In this document: positions 8,639-17,230 of the stretch, piece after piece
Numbering within the stretch: position 1 is the stretch's first letter
How the letters are laid out: each line of letters begins with the position of its first letter
Assembly: GCF_000826685.1 (NCBI RefSeq)
Contig: NZ_JROO01000027.1
Location: forward strand, 124,001 to 188,000
Direction: 5' to 3'
Origin: Streptomonospora alba
GTDB lineage: Bacteria > Actinomycetota > Actinomycetes > Streptosporangiales > Streptosporangiaceae
DNA: 64,000 nucleotides
The notes under the pieces: model-generated
Told to the model about the DNA's origin: nothing
The model's database searches: none
The model's input: only the letters and a program-made list of their open reading frames with translations
Translations under genes and position numbers: made by a program

Positions 8639-8750
8639 GCCCGAGTCCGCCCCCACTCCCCCGGTCCCCGGCGGCTGCAACTGCGGCTCGAACTGCGGCT
8701 GCGGCTGCCAGAGCGGCGGCAGCTGCAGCTGCGGCGGCAACTGCAGCTGA
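8637..8750 (+). CDS. Metallothionein-like cysteine-rich peptide, 37 residues
   Basis: A 37-residue peptide with a proline-rich head (residues 1-11) and a tail made almost only of Cys, Gly, Ser and Asn. Eight cysteines sit at positions 14, 16, 20, 22, 24, 30, 32 and 36, in CxC and CxxxC spacing like metal-thiolate clusters. It has no signal peptide, so it should act in the cytoplasm, probably binding soft metal ions such as Zn(II), Cu(I) or Cd(II). GAGGAGG lies about five bases before the ATG, strong support for translation. A hairpin follows the stop. It does not match a named bacterial metallothionein that I recognise, such as SmtA or MymT. A modified peptide precursor is an alternative, but no maturation enzyme is adjacent. 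Confidence 0.72.
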   Translation: MPESAPTPPVPGGCNCGSNCGCGCQSGGSCSCGGNCS

Positions 8751-8757
8751 CCACCGC

Positions 8758-8791
8758 GGCCGCCGGTTCCGGGCACCCCGGGCCGGCGGCC
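8758..8791 (+). terminator. Hairpin after the metallothionein-like gene
   Basis: GGCCGCCGG at 8758-8766 pairs with CCGGCGGCC at 8783-8791, and the loop contains a further CCGGG/CCCGG pairing. It starts eight bases after the stop, which supports a separate short transcript. Confidence 0.6.
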
Positions 8792-8947
8792 CGCGCACGT
8801 CCCGAACAGCAGCCATCCGTTCGGTCACGCACCGAATCGGCGCGCCCACTCGGCGCGAGGACCGGGCGGCTGCGACAATCCTCGTTCGAGACAACACCGC
8901 CGCCGACCGCGGCGTGTCGCGGGGTCGGCGCCGCACGGGGAGGCCGC

Positions 8948-9316
8948 ATGTCGCTCTCGGACATCTTCGCGTCCACGGCCGGGCAGCTCGACGACCACGA
9001 GCGGCTCCGCATCTACGTGGAAGGCATCCGCGAACGCGCGGCCAAAGCGGTGCCGTGGGGGCCCGACACGGTCGGGGTCCCCGCGCAGTCCGACGGCAAC
9101 GCGCTGATGCGGATCAACGACATCGCCTTCTACGCCAACGCCCGCCAGGAGATCGCCTCATTCGCCGACCTGTGCCTGGCACTGCTGGAGACGCACCGCC
9201 CGCGCGACGCCGGTGCCCTCAGCAGCGACAGCACGCCACCCGTCCGGCGGTGCCGCTGCTGCATGCTGCGATGGCCCTGCCCCACCGTGCGGGAGATGGG
9301 GCGCCTGCTGGACTGA
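8948..9316 (+). CDS. Small conserved actinobacterial protein with CxCC...WPCPT motif
   Basis: 122 residues, no signal peptide or membrane segment. The N-terminal part is helical and charged (LSDIFASTAGQLDDHERLRI...). The C-terminus has CRCCMLRWPCPTVREMGRLL, a cluster of four cysteines with the WPCPT motif that recurs in small uncharacterised actinobacterial and actinophage proteins. The cysteines could bind zinc or form a redox site. It follows the metallothionein-like gene by about 200 bases but has a hairpin before it, so it is probably transcribed separately. The motif is recalled from such proteins, not matched here, and no function is assigned. Confidence 0.6.
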   Translation: MSLSDIFASTAGQLDDHERLRIYVEGIRERAAKAVPWGPDTVGVPAQSDGNALMRINDIAFYANARQEIASFADLCLALLETHRPRDAGALSSDSTPPVRRCRCCMLRWPCPTVREMGRLLD

Positions 9317-9602
9317 GGGACGCGGGCGCGGCATCGGTGGTCCAAGGGCGCCACCCGCCGACGGCGGGGCGCGTTCCACCGCCGGCAGGCGGCGCGCAGG
9401 CGCCCGGTGTCCGGCCGGGCGGCGGAGGGTCCCCGCCGCCCGGCCTCTCACCATGCCGGGCCTCAGAGCCGAAATTAGCTGTAGAACCGGTTTCACCGCA
9501 ATACCTGCCGATGAACCGGCTATACCCCTGTGAGCCGGGGGTCCTCGCCGGACCGAGCGCGGCGAGAACGCGATCTAGGCAGGGATCTCCACCGGCCTCG
9601 GA

Positions 9603-9899
9603 TCAGCTCGTGGAGAACTGCACGGCCGCCCGGTCGGCGAGCAGCGGGCGGATGATCCCCAGGGCGGCCTGGTGCTCGGGGTGGTCGCGGTAGGCCGCGA
9701 AGGCGTCCTCGTCCGCGACGTCGGCGACCACCGCGAAGTCGTAGGTGTCGGCCCCGATGCCGAGGTCGCGGCCGAAGGAGTAGCCGTCGAGCTCGGAGAT
9801 CAGACCGGGCAGGCGCCCGAGCGCCTCCTCGACCCGGGCGATCTGAGCGGGCGTGACGTCCTCGGACCAGCGGAACAGCGCGATATGCCTCAGTGCCAT
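9603..9899 (-). CDS. Dabb (stress-responsive alpha/beta barrel) family protein
   Basis: 98 residues, the length of a single Dabb domain. MALRHIALFRWSEDVTPAQI carries the family's early His on the first strand. The later Y.FAVVADVADEDAFAAYRDHPEHQA segment is the typical second strand and helix with the conserved H..H pair. Such proteins form dimeric beta-barrels; some are olivetolic-acid-cyclase-like or involved in stress, but most have no known substrate. It is a single gene read leftward, with the intergenic stretch 9900-10356 behind it. Family assignment is firm, function unknown. Confidence 0.85.
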   Translation of the reverse strand: MALRHIALFRWSEDVTPAQIARVEEALGRLPGLISELDGYSFGRDLGIGADTYDFAVVADVADEDAFAAYRDHPEHQAALGIIRPLLADRAAVQFSTS

Positions 9900-10356
9900 G
9901 GCACGAAGCTACAGGACCCGCGCCCCGCCCCCTCCGGCGGCACGGCCGGTACACGGCTCCGGCCCCAGGGGCGGGGGACAGCTCCTGGGGCCGGCCGAAG
10001 GGGGGATGAACCGCGGTAGCGCGCCCTCAGGGCCGTGCGGGGCCGGGGACGAGGCCGCGCGATGGGGCACCGCGTGCTGACGACGGTAACGGGGCTCCGG
10101 TCACGCGGACGGCCTGATCCGGTAACCGGAACGTCTCGATTGCTTGCTTTCGGCCGCCGAGTCCGACTGAGTGACCTGCCCGTATAAACCGGACATAAGC
10201 GGGATCAGGGGTTCCGCGGCGGACGCGTTCCCGCTGTCGGCGAGGGCGCCGAGCATGTCCGTGCAGGAAGGCGGGCCGCCCGCTCCGCGCCGCCCGGCCC
10301 CCGACACACGAGCGCCCGGGCACGTACGGGCCCGGGCGCCGACCGCCGTGTGCTCG
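9900..10356. other. Intergenic region with a 13-base palindrome and AT-richer core
   Basis: The region contains TCCGGTAACCGGA at 10117-10129, a perfect odd palindrome of the form bound by dimeric regulators. A TATAAA at 10183-10188 lies in an AT-richer stretch, a possible rightward -10 without a clear -35. A leftward frame ending at 10101 encodes a plausible 50-residue peptide, but its codon bias is weaker than that of its neighbours, so it is not called. Confidence 0.4.
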
Positions 10357-10626
10357 TCAGCTCACGCGGACCGCCGTGAGGTAGGCGTCGTCGGAGTCGG
10401 CGGCGACGATGTCGGTGATCCGCCAGGTCTGGCCGCCGACGGTGAACGTGTCGCCTCTGCGCACGTCGATCATGCCCTGGTCGCGCCACTCCTCGGGCCC
10501 GCCGAGCTTGGCCGCAGGGGTGCCGTCGTCCTCCAGCCAGAAGCGGCCGCCGCCGACCGGGCCGCCCATGAAGCGGTCGTTCCGGCCGTAGCTGATCTTC
10601 TCTTCCGCACCGATTTCATGCTCCAC
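10357..10626 (-). CDS. Small uncharacterised protein
   Basis: 89 residues, starting V(M)EHEIGAEEKISYGRNDRF. It is rich in charged and Gly residues and predicted to be beta-strand-rich: GGGRFWLEDDG, then RRGDTFTVGGQTWRITDIVA, which looks like a small barrel. It has no signal peptide or membrane segment. GTG at 10626 is preferred because GGAGA precedes it; a longer frame to 10776 has a basic, non-typical N-terminus. It lies downstream of the ring-opening amidohydrolase on the same strand, about 210 bases away, so co-transcription is possible but there is no functional link. I do not recognise the family. Confidence 0.6.
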   Translation of the reverse strand: MEHEIGAEEKISYGRNDRFMGGPVGGGRFWLEDDGTPAAKLGGPEEWRDQGMIDVRRGDTFTVGGQTWRITDIVAADSDDAYLTAVRVS

Positions 10627-10837
10627 GTCCGACCGTCTCCCGTCATGCGAGAAGTCCCGGTTTCCGCCCATGCGGAAGGGCGGGCGGGTTCCGGGCAGGG
10701 TGGTCCGCCCTTGGGTGTTTCGAACCTTACCCCGCCTGCCGTGCAATTGCATCGAGGCTCGGGGACTCAGCGGCATCGGTTCCGGGAGCGTACAGTCGGT
10801 GCGGCCGACCGAAAAGGGCCGTGGAATGCCGGAAACG

Positions 10838-11947
10838 TCACCCTCCGAGGTCGGCGACAGCTGCCACGGTGCCTCCGCCCGAGGGGCCCTGGTGGACCGC
10901 CGCGACCGAGACGAACACCGCCGGATCGCCGGTCACTCCGGCCGCGACGCCGCCGACGGTGGCCTTGATCTGCCGGTGCCAGTGCACGTCGGAGTCGTCG
11001 AGCATGATGTTGCGCCGCCCACGCACCCGCCCCGATGGGTCGGCCTCGCACTTGATGAAGACGTTGACCAACCGGTCGTCCAGATCGTCGGGGTGGGGGC
11101 GCTCGGGCAGGTCCACGCCTGCCGAGCGCACGGCCGACCAGATCCCGTCGGCGTCCAGAGCGTCGGCCATGACCCCGTGCCCGGCGCGGAACCTGCCGCC
11201 CACGCCGCGCGCGTTGCCCACCACCACGATCTGGGCCCGGTCCAGCTCCACACCGGAGGAGCAGGAGGCCACCGAGGAGTACAGGCTGAGGTCGGAGTGG
11301 ATCTGCTCGGCCGCGGGCTCCTCGATCTCGCCCAGCGCGGTGCCGATCCCCAAGGCGGTGGTGGAGTTGGAGATGTCCATCGACTTGAGCGTGTCCTCGG
11401 TGACCACGCTGTGGCCGCGCGACTTGGCGTCGTTGATGGTCCCCAGCACCAGCAGCGGAGTCTTGGTCTGCACGTAGTGCACGTCGGCGGGGTCGGTGAT
11501 CCCGGCCTCCCGCATCGCCGTGCGCACACCCGCGGCGACCTTGCGCACCATGGCCGGACGCCCGATGTCCTCGGGCAGGATCTCCTCGCTCATGGCGATG
11601 CCCACAGCCAGCCGCGGCTCGTCGGTGGGCGTGTAGCGCCCCTCGGGCGCGCGGGCGAAGACCGTGGCGTGCGGCGAGAGGACGCCGTCGGTGCCGCCCG
11701 ACCACACCAGCGGGACCTGCTTCACGGCCTCCTCGCTGCGGCTCCCCTTGTCCGTCAGCACCTCACGGAAGGCCCGGTCGGCAAGGATCCGGGTGTAGTC
11801 GTTGACACCGCCGTTGCCCTCGGTCTTGCCGATCACGGCCAGCACGTCGTCGGCGCGCACGGTGCCGTCGTCGATCAGCCGGGCCAGCCCGGACGCGTCC
11901 GTCACACTCTCGATCGCCACCTTGTGCACCTCGACGGGTGTGGGCAT
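10838..11947 (-). CDS. Ring-opening amidohydrolase, barbiturase/cyanuric acid hydrolase family
   Basis: 369 residues, the normal length for this small, structurally unique family, which hydrolyses barbiturate to ureidomalonate or cyanuric acid to carboxybiuret. The threefold Ser-Lys design can be read directly. K41 lies in [13 protein letters not shown] and S83 in [13 protein letters not shown]162 in QTKTPLL and S230/S231 in CSSGVELD; K299 in FIKCEAD and S347 in [13 protein letters not shown]. Residues 336-366 hold the family's glycine-rich C-terminal VGGV...[11 protein letters not shown] segment. ATG at 11947 follows AAAGAGGTGG. It is last in the hyuA-hyuB-carbamate kinase operon, 53 bases after the kinase. 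Its neighbours, a molybdenum hydroxylase and an AllFGH set, favour barbiturase over cyanuric acid hydrolase. Substrate choice is inference. Confidence 0.9.
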   Translation of the reverse strand: MPTPVEVHKVAIESVTDASGLARLIDDGTVRADDVLAVIGKTEGNGGVNDYTRILADRAFREVLTDKGSRSEEAVKQVPLVWSGGTDGVLSPHATVFARAPEGRYTPTDEPRLAVGIAMSEEILPEDIGRPAMVRKVAAGVRTAMREAGITDPADVHYVQTKTPLLVLGTINDAKSRGHSVVTEDTLKSMDISNSTTALGIGTALGEIEEPAAEQIHSDLSLYSSVASCSSGVELDRAQIVVVGNARGVGGRFRAGHGVMADALDADGIWSAVRSAGVDLPERPHPDDLDDRLVNVFIKCEADPSGRVRGRRNIMLDDSDVHWHRQIKATVGGVAAGVTGDPAVFVSVAAVHQGPSGGGTVAAVADLGG

Positions 11948-12000
11948 CTGGGTCCACCTCTTTCGTTGCGGAGTTCTCGGCTGCTGCTCGGGTCCGGGTT

Positions 12001-12939
12001 TCAGGGTTCGACGACGGTACCCGCCTGCCCGGCCAATCCTGCGGCGACACCGTCGAGTCCGGTGATGACGGCGCGCTGGCCGCCCGATTCCACGAACCGC
12101 ACGGCGGCCTCGACCTTGGGGCCCATGCTTCCCTCGGCGAACTGCCCGCCGAGGAGGTGGGCGCGCAGGTCGCCGGCGCGGATGCGCCCGATGGGACGGG
12201 CGTGGGACGTGCCGTAGTCGACGACCGCGTTGGGCACGTCGGTGGCGATCAGCAGGGCGTCGGCCCCCAGGGCGCACGCCATGAGGGCGGCGGTGCGGTC
12301 CTTGTCCAGTACGGCCTGCACGCCGTGCAGTCCGCCGGAGGCGTCGCGCGTCACGGGCACTCCGCCGCCGCCCGCGGCCACCGGCACCACGCCGGCGTCG
12401 AGCAGCGCGCGCACGGCGGGCGCATCGAGGATCTCGCACGGCTGGGGGGACGCCACCACGCGGCGCCAGCCGCGCTCTCCGAAGTCCACCCAGTCCTGTC
12501 CGAGGGCGGCCAAGCGCCGGGCCTCGTCTCGGGGTACATAGCGGCCGACCGGCTTGGCCGGCCTGTCGAAGGCCGGGTCGGCGGCGTCGACGAGCGTGCG
12601 TGTGACCACGGCGCTGACGGCGCGCTGCCGCCCGCGGCGGGCCAGCGCCGACTCCAGCGCGTTGGCGATGGTGAAGCCGATGGTGGCCTGGGTCTGCGCG
12701 CCGCACCAGTCGAGGGTGACCGGGGGGACCGTGTCGGCGGCCAGCTCGTTTTTGACCAGCAGGTTGCCGACCTGAGGACCGTTGCCGTGGGTGAGCACGA
12801 CCTCGGTGCCGGCGGCGACCAGGTCGGCGACGTGCTCCATCGCCGATGTGAGCGCGCTGCGCTGGTCGTCGGGGCGGGCGCTGCCGTCGGGGGCGGTCAT
12901 GGCGTTGCCGCCCAGGGCGATCACAACACGCGAAATCAC
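12001..12939 (-). CDS. arcC: Carbamate kinase
   Basis: 312 residues, full length for the amino-acid-kinase fold. It reversibly converts carbamoyl phosphate and ADP to ATP plus carbamate, which breaks down to ammonia and carbon dioxide. The N-terminus [12 protein letters not shown] is the phosphate-binding loop. [13 protein letters not shown] is the family signature, and [12 protein letters not shown] and [12 protein letters not shown] are the later nucleotide-site elements. GTG at 12939 overlaps the hyuB stop by four bases. Carbamate kinases in ureide catabolism (for example E. coli AllK beside AllFGH) run in the ATP-forming direction. No arginine deiminase or ornithine transcarbamylase gene is nearby, so a role downstream of the AllFGH-like genes at 30-34 kb fits best. 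Confidence 0.92.
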   Translation of the reverse strand: MISRVVIALGGNAMTAPDGSARPDDQRSALTSAMEHVADLVAAGTEVVLTHGNGPQVGNLLVKNELAADTVPPVTLDWCGAQTQATIGFTIANALESALARRGRQRAVSAVVTRTLVDAADPAFDRPAKPVGRYVPRDEARRLAALGQDWVDFGERGWRRVVASPQPCEILDAPAVRALLDAGVVPVAAGGGGVPVTRDASGGLHGVQAVLDKDRTAALMACALGADALLIATDVPNAVVDYGTSHARPIGRIRAGDLRAHLLGGQFAEGSMGPKVEAAVRFVESGGQRAVITGLDGVAAGLAGQAGTVVEP

Positions 12940-14822
12940 AGGCGATCGACCTCCGCGCTGTCCGCGCCGCCGGACAGGACGGGGTATCCGGGGCCGCGGT
13001 CGAAGAAGGGCGCGTCGTCGGGCCGGACGCGGCGCAGTTCGGCGCGCAGGCGCTCCACCTCGACCGCGTCGGTCCACGGATCGTCGCGGGGTCCCTCGAC
13101 GGGCACGCCGTAGTCGGCGCGGGCGGCCTCGCGGGAGACCTTTCCGCACCGCACATCGGCGACCACCGCGGCGGGGTCGCGTTCCAGCGGGTCGCCCCAT
13201 CCGCCGCCGCCGGTGGTGCGGATGCGGATGATCTCGCCCGCGCGCACCGGTTCGGCCTCGACCAGCCCGCCCGACTCGCGCTCATGGGGTCCGCCGGGGT
13301 CGATGGTCACCTGGAACGGCGCTCCGGCGCGGCCGCCCTTGACGCCCCAGCAGGAGAGGATGGAGCGGTCGGCGATGGACATGAACGACGCGTCGCGCAG
13401 CATCCGGATGTGCTTTTCGTAGCCCAGCCCGCCGCGGAACCTCCCTGCGCCGCCGGAGTCGGCAGCCAGGCCCAGCCTCTCGACGATGAAGGGGAACCGC
13501 GACTCGGTGAACTCGGTGGGCAGGTTGCGGGAGTCGGGCACCACGTGGATGGTGTCCTCGCCGTCGGCGTAGTGCCGCCCGCCGGAGCCGCCGCCCAGCA
13601 CCTCGCGCATGAGGTAGGGCTCGCCGTCGGTGCCGGTGCCGAAGACGCCGGTGTAGCGGATGGTCTCCTGGTCGGCGGGCATGTAGCCGTCCACGGCCTT
13701 GGCCAGAGCGCCGGCGAGCACGCCCAGCAGGCGCAGGATGACGAAGGTGCGCGCGTTGGTGGGCGCCGGGAAGACGGGCGTGAGCAGAGTGCCCTTCTCC
13801 GGAAAGCGCATCTCGATGAGCGGCACCACGCCCTCGTTGACGTCGAGTTCGGCCATGCGCTCCGGGGTGTCGGCGAGGTTGCGCAGGATCGGCGCCAGCC
13901 ACTTCTTGAGGAAGTTGCCGTCGGCGTAGTCGCCGCAGTGGTTGATGGGCCCTCGGGCCTGCGGCGAGGTGCCGGTGAAGTCGATGACCAGCCGGTCGGG
14001 CTCCTTGGTCAGCGTGATGCGCTGGCGGTGCAGCCGCGGCTCGTCGACGCCGTCGTGCTCGGCGTAGTCCTCCCACATGTAGGTGCCGTCGGGGATCTTG
14101 GCCAGGATCTCACGCCGGTAGGTCTCGGTGGTGGCCTCCAGCACGGCGTCGAAACTGCGCTCGACGGCGGCGCGGCCGTAGCGGTCGAACAGGTCGGCGA
14201 GCCGGCGAGCCCCCATCAGGCAGGCGGAGCATTCGGCGTCGAGGTCGGCCGCCAGCGAGTCGGGCATGCGGGAGTTGCGCACCATGATGCGCAGCGCGGC
14301 GCGGTTGGGCACACCCTGGTCCCACAGCTTGATCGGCGGGACCATGAGGCCCTCCTCGAACACCGAGGTCGCCTTGGGCGGCATGGATCCGGGGCAGGCG
14401 CCGCCGATGTCGTCGTGGTGGCCGAAGGCCTGCACGAACGCCACCACCTCGGGGCCCGAACCGTCGTCGTGGAATACCGGCACCGTCACGCACAGGTCGG
14501 GCAGGTGGCCGATGCCGCCCTCGGACTCGTACACGTCGTTGTGGAAGAACACGTCGCCGGGGCGCATGGTCTCAAGCGGGAAGTCGCGGGCGACGGGATG
14601 GACCAGGGCCGAGTAGGAGCGGCCGGTGAGCTTGCGCAGCCGCCGGTCGTGGATGCCTGCGCGGAAGTCGTGGGCGTCGCGGATCATGGGCGATCGGGAG
14701 GTGCGCGCGATCGCGGTCTCGACCTCCTTCTCCACCGACGCGAGGGTGCCTTCGACGATCTCGACCAGCACCGGGTCGGCCGGGGGCCGGTCGGCGGCCG
14801 TGGCAGCGGGGCCGTCGTTCAA
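12936..14822 (-). CDS. hyuB: Hydantoinase B / oxoprolinase-family subunit
   Basis: 628 residues, the B subunit of an ATP-dependent cyclic-amidase of the N-methylhydantoinase / 5-oxoprolinase / acetone carboxylase superfamily. Recognisable parts are [18 protein letters not shown] near the N-terminus, [26 protein letters not shown], the [16 protein letters not shown] loop and [17 protein letters not shown]. The TTG start overlaps the hyuA stop (TTGA), and GAGGAG lies just upstream. The stop overlaps the carbamate kinase start, so three genes are translationally chained. The subunit pairs with HyuA to open a ring or activate an amide or ketone with ATP. The substrate is unknown here; a cyclic ureide is likely given the neighbours. 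Confidence 0.9.
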   Translation of the reverse strand: MNDGPAATAADRPPADPVLVEIVEGTLASVEKEVETAIARTSRSPMIRDAHDFRAGIHDRRLRKLTGRSYSALVHPVARDFPLETMRPGDVFFHNDVYESEGGIGHLPDLCVTVPVFHDDGSGPEVVAFVQAFGHHDDIGGACPGSMPPKATSVFEEGLMVPPIKLWDQGVPNRAALRIMVRNSRMPDSLAADLDAECSACLMGARRLADLFDRYGRAAVERSFDAVLEATTETYRREILAKIPDGTYMWEDYAEHDGVDEPRLHRQRITLTKEPDRLVIDFTGTSPQARGPINHCGDYADGNFLKKWLAPILRNLADTPERMAELDVNEGVVPLIEMRFPEKGTLLTPVFPAPTNARTFVILRLLGVLAGALAKAVDGYMPADQETIRYTGVFGTGTDGEPYLMREVLGGGSGGRHYADGEDTIHVVPDSRNLPTEFTESRFPFIVERLGLAADSGGAGRFRGGLGYEKHIRMLRDASFMSIADRSILSCWGVKGGRAGAPFQVTIDPGGPHERESGGLVEAEPVRAGEIIRIRTTGGGGWGDPLERDPAAVVADVRCGKVSREAARADYGVPVEGPRDDPWTDAVEVERLRAELRRVRPDDAPFFDRGPGYPVLSGGADSAEVDRL

Positions 14823-16957
14823 CGCTGCGCCTCCTCGACTGCGGGCGGGGTATCGGCGGTGACGGCGAGACCGCCGTCGGGGTGCACGCGGGCGGTGAAC
14901 CCGGGGTGCAGAGGCAGGGTCGAGGCGTACTCCTCGATCACCGCGGGGCCCGAGACGGTCTGGCCGGGTGCGAGCAGGTCGCGCCGGTAGACCGGGGTGT
15001 CGGGGCAGACGGCGCCGTCGAAGCGGACGTCGCGCGCCCCGGTGCGCGCCCTCTCGGGGCCGCCCTCGCCGCCGGCGGTGAGGGGCCGCGGTTCGGGCCG
15101 GCGGATGCGGCCGATGCCGGTGACGCGCAGGTTGACCCACTCCACCTGCTGATTGGGATCGTCACGCAGGTCGTAGCCGTAGAGGTCGCGGTGTGCGGTG
15201 TGGAACTCCGCGGCGACCTCGTCGGCGGCAGCGGCGTCCAGCGGACCGGGCGGGACCGGCACCCGCACCTCGTAGGCCTGGCCGAAGTAGCGCAGGTCGG
15301 CGCTGCGCTCCAGGCGCATCCCGCCGACGCCGTCCTGACCGACCTCGTCGTCGAACCCCTCGTCTCGCAGGGACGCGGCCGCCTCGGCCGCGAGTTCGCC
15401 GAAGACGGACTCGGCCGCGCTCGCGTCCAGGTCTGCGTGGCGGGCGACGCGGGTGCGCACGTAGTCGTTGCGCACGTCCACGCTCAGCAGCCCGAACGCC
15501 GAGACGTTGGCGGGGTCGGGCGGCACGAACGCGCCCGCGGGGCCGAGGATGTCCAGCAGCGGGCACAGCAGCAGCGAGCCCGAGCCGCCGAAGGCCACCA
15601 GGTGGAAGTCGCGCACGTCCAGCCCGCGCTGGACGGTGACCTGGCGCAGGGCGTTGGCCTGGTTCCACGCCGAGATCCGCAGGATGCCCTCGGCGGTCTC
15701 GGCCGTGTCCATGCCCAGCTTGTGTCCCAGCCCGGCCAGGGCCTCCTGCGCGGCGGCGGCGTCCAGAGGCATCTCGCCCCCGAGCAAGTGCGGCGGGATG
15801 CGACCGAGGGCGGCGTGGGCGTCGGTGACGGTGGGTTCGGCGCCGCCCTTGCCGTAGCAGACCGGGCCGGGGTCGGCGCCGGCCGAGGCGGGGCCGACCT
15901 TGAGGGCGCCCTCCGGGGAGATGCGCGCGATGGATCCGCCGCCGGCGCCGACCGTGACGACGTCGATCATCGGGATCTTGGACGGGTGGCGGCCGACGCT
16001 GCCCTCGGTGGTCAGCCCGGGCTCGCCGTCGAGCACGACCGACACGTCGGTGGAGGTGCCGCCGCCGTCGAGGGTGAGGACGCGGTCGTAGCCGGCGCGC
16101 CCGGCCAGCAGGGCGGCGCCCAGCGCCCCGGCGGCCGGGCCCGACATCACCGTGCTGATGGGCTGGTTGACGACCTCCTCGGCGGAGAGCACACCGCCGT
16201 TGGACTTCATCACCAGAAACGGCGGGCGCCCGCCGCCGGCGCCGAGCCCGGCCTGCTCCAGGCGCGCGGCGATGCCGCCGATGTAGCGGGCGACTCCGGG
16301 TTTGACGGCGGCGTCGACGAGGGTGGTCATGGAGCGCTCGTACTCGCGGTACTCGCGCAGCACCTCCGAGCTGATGGAGACGGTCGCCCCGGGGTGTTCG
16401 GCACGCAGGATCTCGCGCAGCCGGCGCTCGTGTGCGGGGTCGGCGTAGGAGTGCAGCAGGCACACGCCGATGGTGTCGATGCCGCGGTCGCGGAACCAGC
16501 GGGCGGCCTCAGCGGCCTGGTCCTCGTCCAGGGGCCGGATCTCGGCGCCGGTGTGGTCGAGTCTGCCGCCGACGGTGCGCACCAGGTCGGCGGGCACGAT
16601 CCGCTCGGGCTTCACCCAGAAGTAGGAGTTGCCGTAGCCGTCGGGCACTGCTTGGCGGGCGATCTCCAAGATGAACTCGTAGCCCTCGGTGGTGATGAAT
16701 CCGAGCGGGCCCGTCTCGCCTTCCAGCAGCAGGTTGGTGGCCACGGTGGTGCCGTGGCACAGGGCGCTGACCTCGGTCTGGGCGCCCAGCAGGTCGAGGG
16801 CCTTGGCGGCGCCGTCCATGAATCCGGCGGAGGGGTCGGCGGGTGTCGACGGGGTCTTGGTCGCCAGCAGCGCTCCGGTGGCCTCGTCGAGTGCCACGAC
16901 GTCGGTGAAGGTGCCGCCGGTGTCGATGCCGATGCGGACTCTGCGCTGCCCTGCCAT
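14819..16957 (-). CDS. hyuA: Hydantoinase A / oxoprolinase-family subunit
   Basis: 712 residues, full length for the ATP-binding A subunit. RRVRIGIDTGGTFTDVVALD at residues 5-24 is the ASKHA-fold phosphate loop. ALCHGTTVATNLLLEG is the second conserved loop, and GRAGYDRVLTLDGGGTSTDVSVVLDG the third nucleotide-binding element. The C-terminal third carries the family's DLYGYDLRDDPNQQVEWVNLRVTGIGR segment. It is the first gene of a leftward operon, followed by hyuB, carbamate kinase and the ring-opening amidohydrolase, with overlaps at the first two junctions. ATP hydrolysis would drive opening of a five- or six-membered ureide ring. Alternative activities in the superfamily (5-oxoproline, acetone or acetophenone carboxylation) cannot be excluded by sequence alone. 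Confidence 0.92.
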   Translation of the reverse strand: MAGQRRVRIGIDTGGTFTDVVALDEATGALLATKTPSTPADPSAGFMDGAAKALDLLGAQTEVSALCHGTTVATNLLLEGETGPLGFITTEGYEFILEIARQAVPDGYGNSYFWVKPERIVPADLVRTVGGRLDHTGAEIRPLDEDQAAEAARWFRDRGIDTIGVCLLHSYADPAHERRLREILRAEHPGATVSISSEVLREYREYERSMTTLVDAAVKPGVARYIGGIAARLEQAGLGAGGGRPPFLVMKSNGGVLSAEEVVNQPISTVMSGPAAGALGAALLAGRAGYDRVLTLDGGGTSTDVSVVLDGEPGLTTEGSVGRHPSKIPMIDVVTVGAGGGSIARISPEGALKVGPASAGADPGPVCYGKGGAEPTVTDAHAALGRIPPHLLGGEMPLDAAAAQEALAGLGHKLGMDTAETAEGILRISAWNQANALRQVTVQRGLDVRDFHLVAFGGSGSLLLCPLLDILGPAGAFVPPDPANVSAFGLLSVDVRNDYVRTRVARHADLDASAAESVFGELAAEAAASLRDEGFDDEVGQDGVGGMRLERSADLRYFGQAYEVRVPVPPGPLDAAAADEVAAEFHTAHRDLYGYDLRDDPNQQVEWVNLRVTGIGRIRRPEPRPLTAGGEGGPERARTGARDVRFDGAVCPDTPVYRRDLLAPGQTVSGPAVIEEYASTLPLHPGFTARVHPDGGLAVTADTPPAVEEAQR

Positions 16958-17166
16958 TCACCCGCCCCTGCGTGTCCGTCGAATCGTCCGCGGCCGCCGC
17001 GAGCGCGGGGCCGCACTAGGGATTCAACTGGTCGCAGCGGCGTGGTTAATCGGCAAGATCTGACAACACCTGAGCGGTTTCTTTGGTCGCGGCACGAGCA
17101 CGGCGGCAGGCGGCCCCGCTCGTGGATTCGGAGTCCTCTCGACGGCTTCACCGGCCGGAACGGATC

Positions 17167-17211
17167 GGGGCCGCGCCCCTGCCGCGTAAGCGGCGGTCGG
17201 GACGCGGCCCC
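17167..17211 (-). terminator. Double hairpin downstream of secA2
   Basis: Outer arms GGGGCCGCG (17167-17175) and CGCGGCCCC (17203-17211) enclose an inner hairpin, GCCGC-GTAA-GCGGC, at 17181-17194. It begins about 20 bases past the leftward secA2 stop and separates secA2 from the hyuA promoter region. Confidence 0.65.
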
Positions 17212-17230
17212 TGGAAGCTTCGCCGTACTC

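Noticed and set aside
10101-10256. Leftward 51-residue ORF with plausible peptide composition
   Set aside because: No good ribosome site, weaker third-position G/C bias than neighbours and no recognised homologue; kept only as a note in the intergenic entry.
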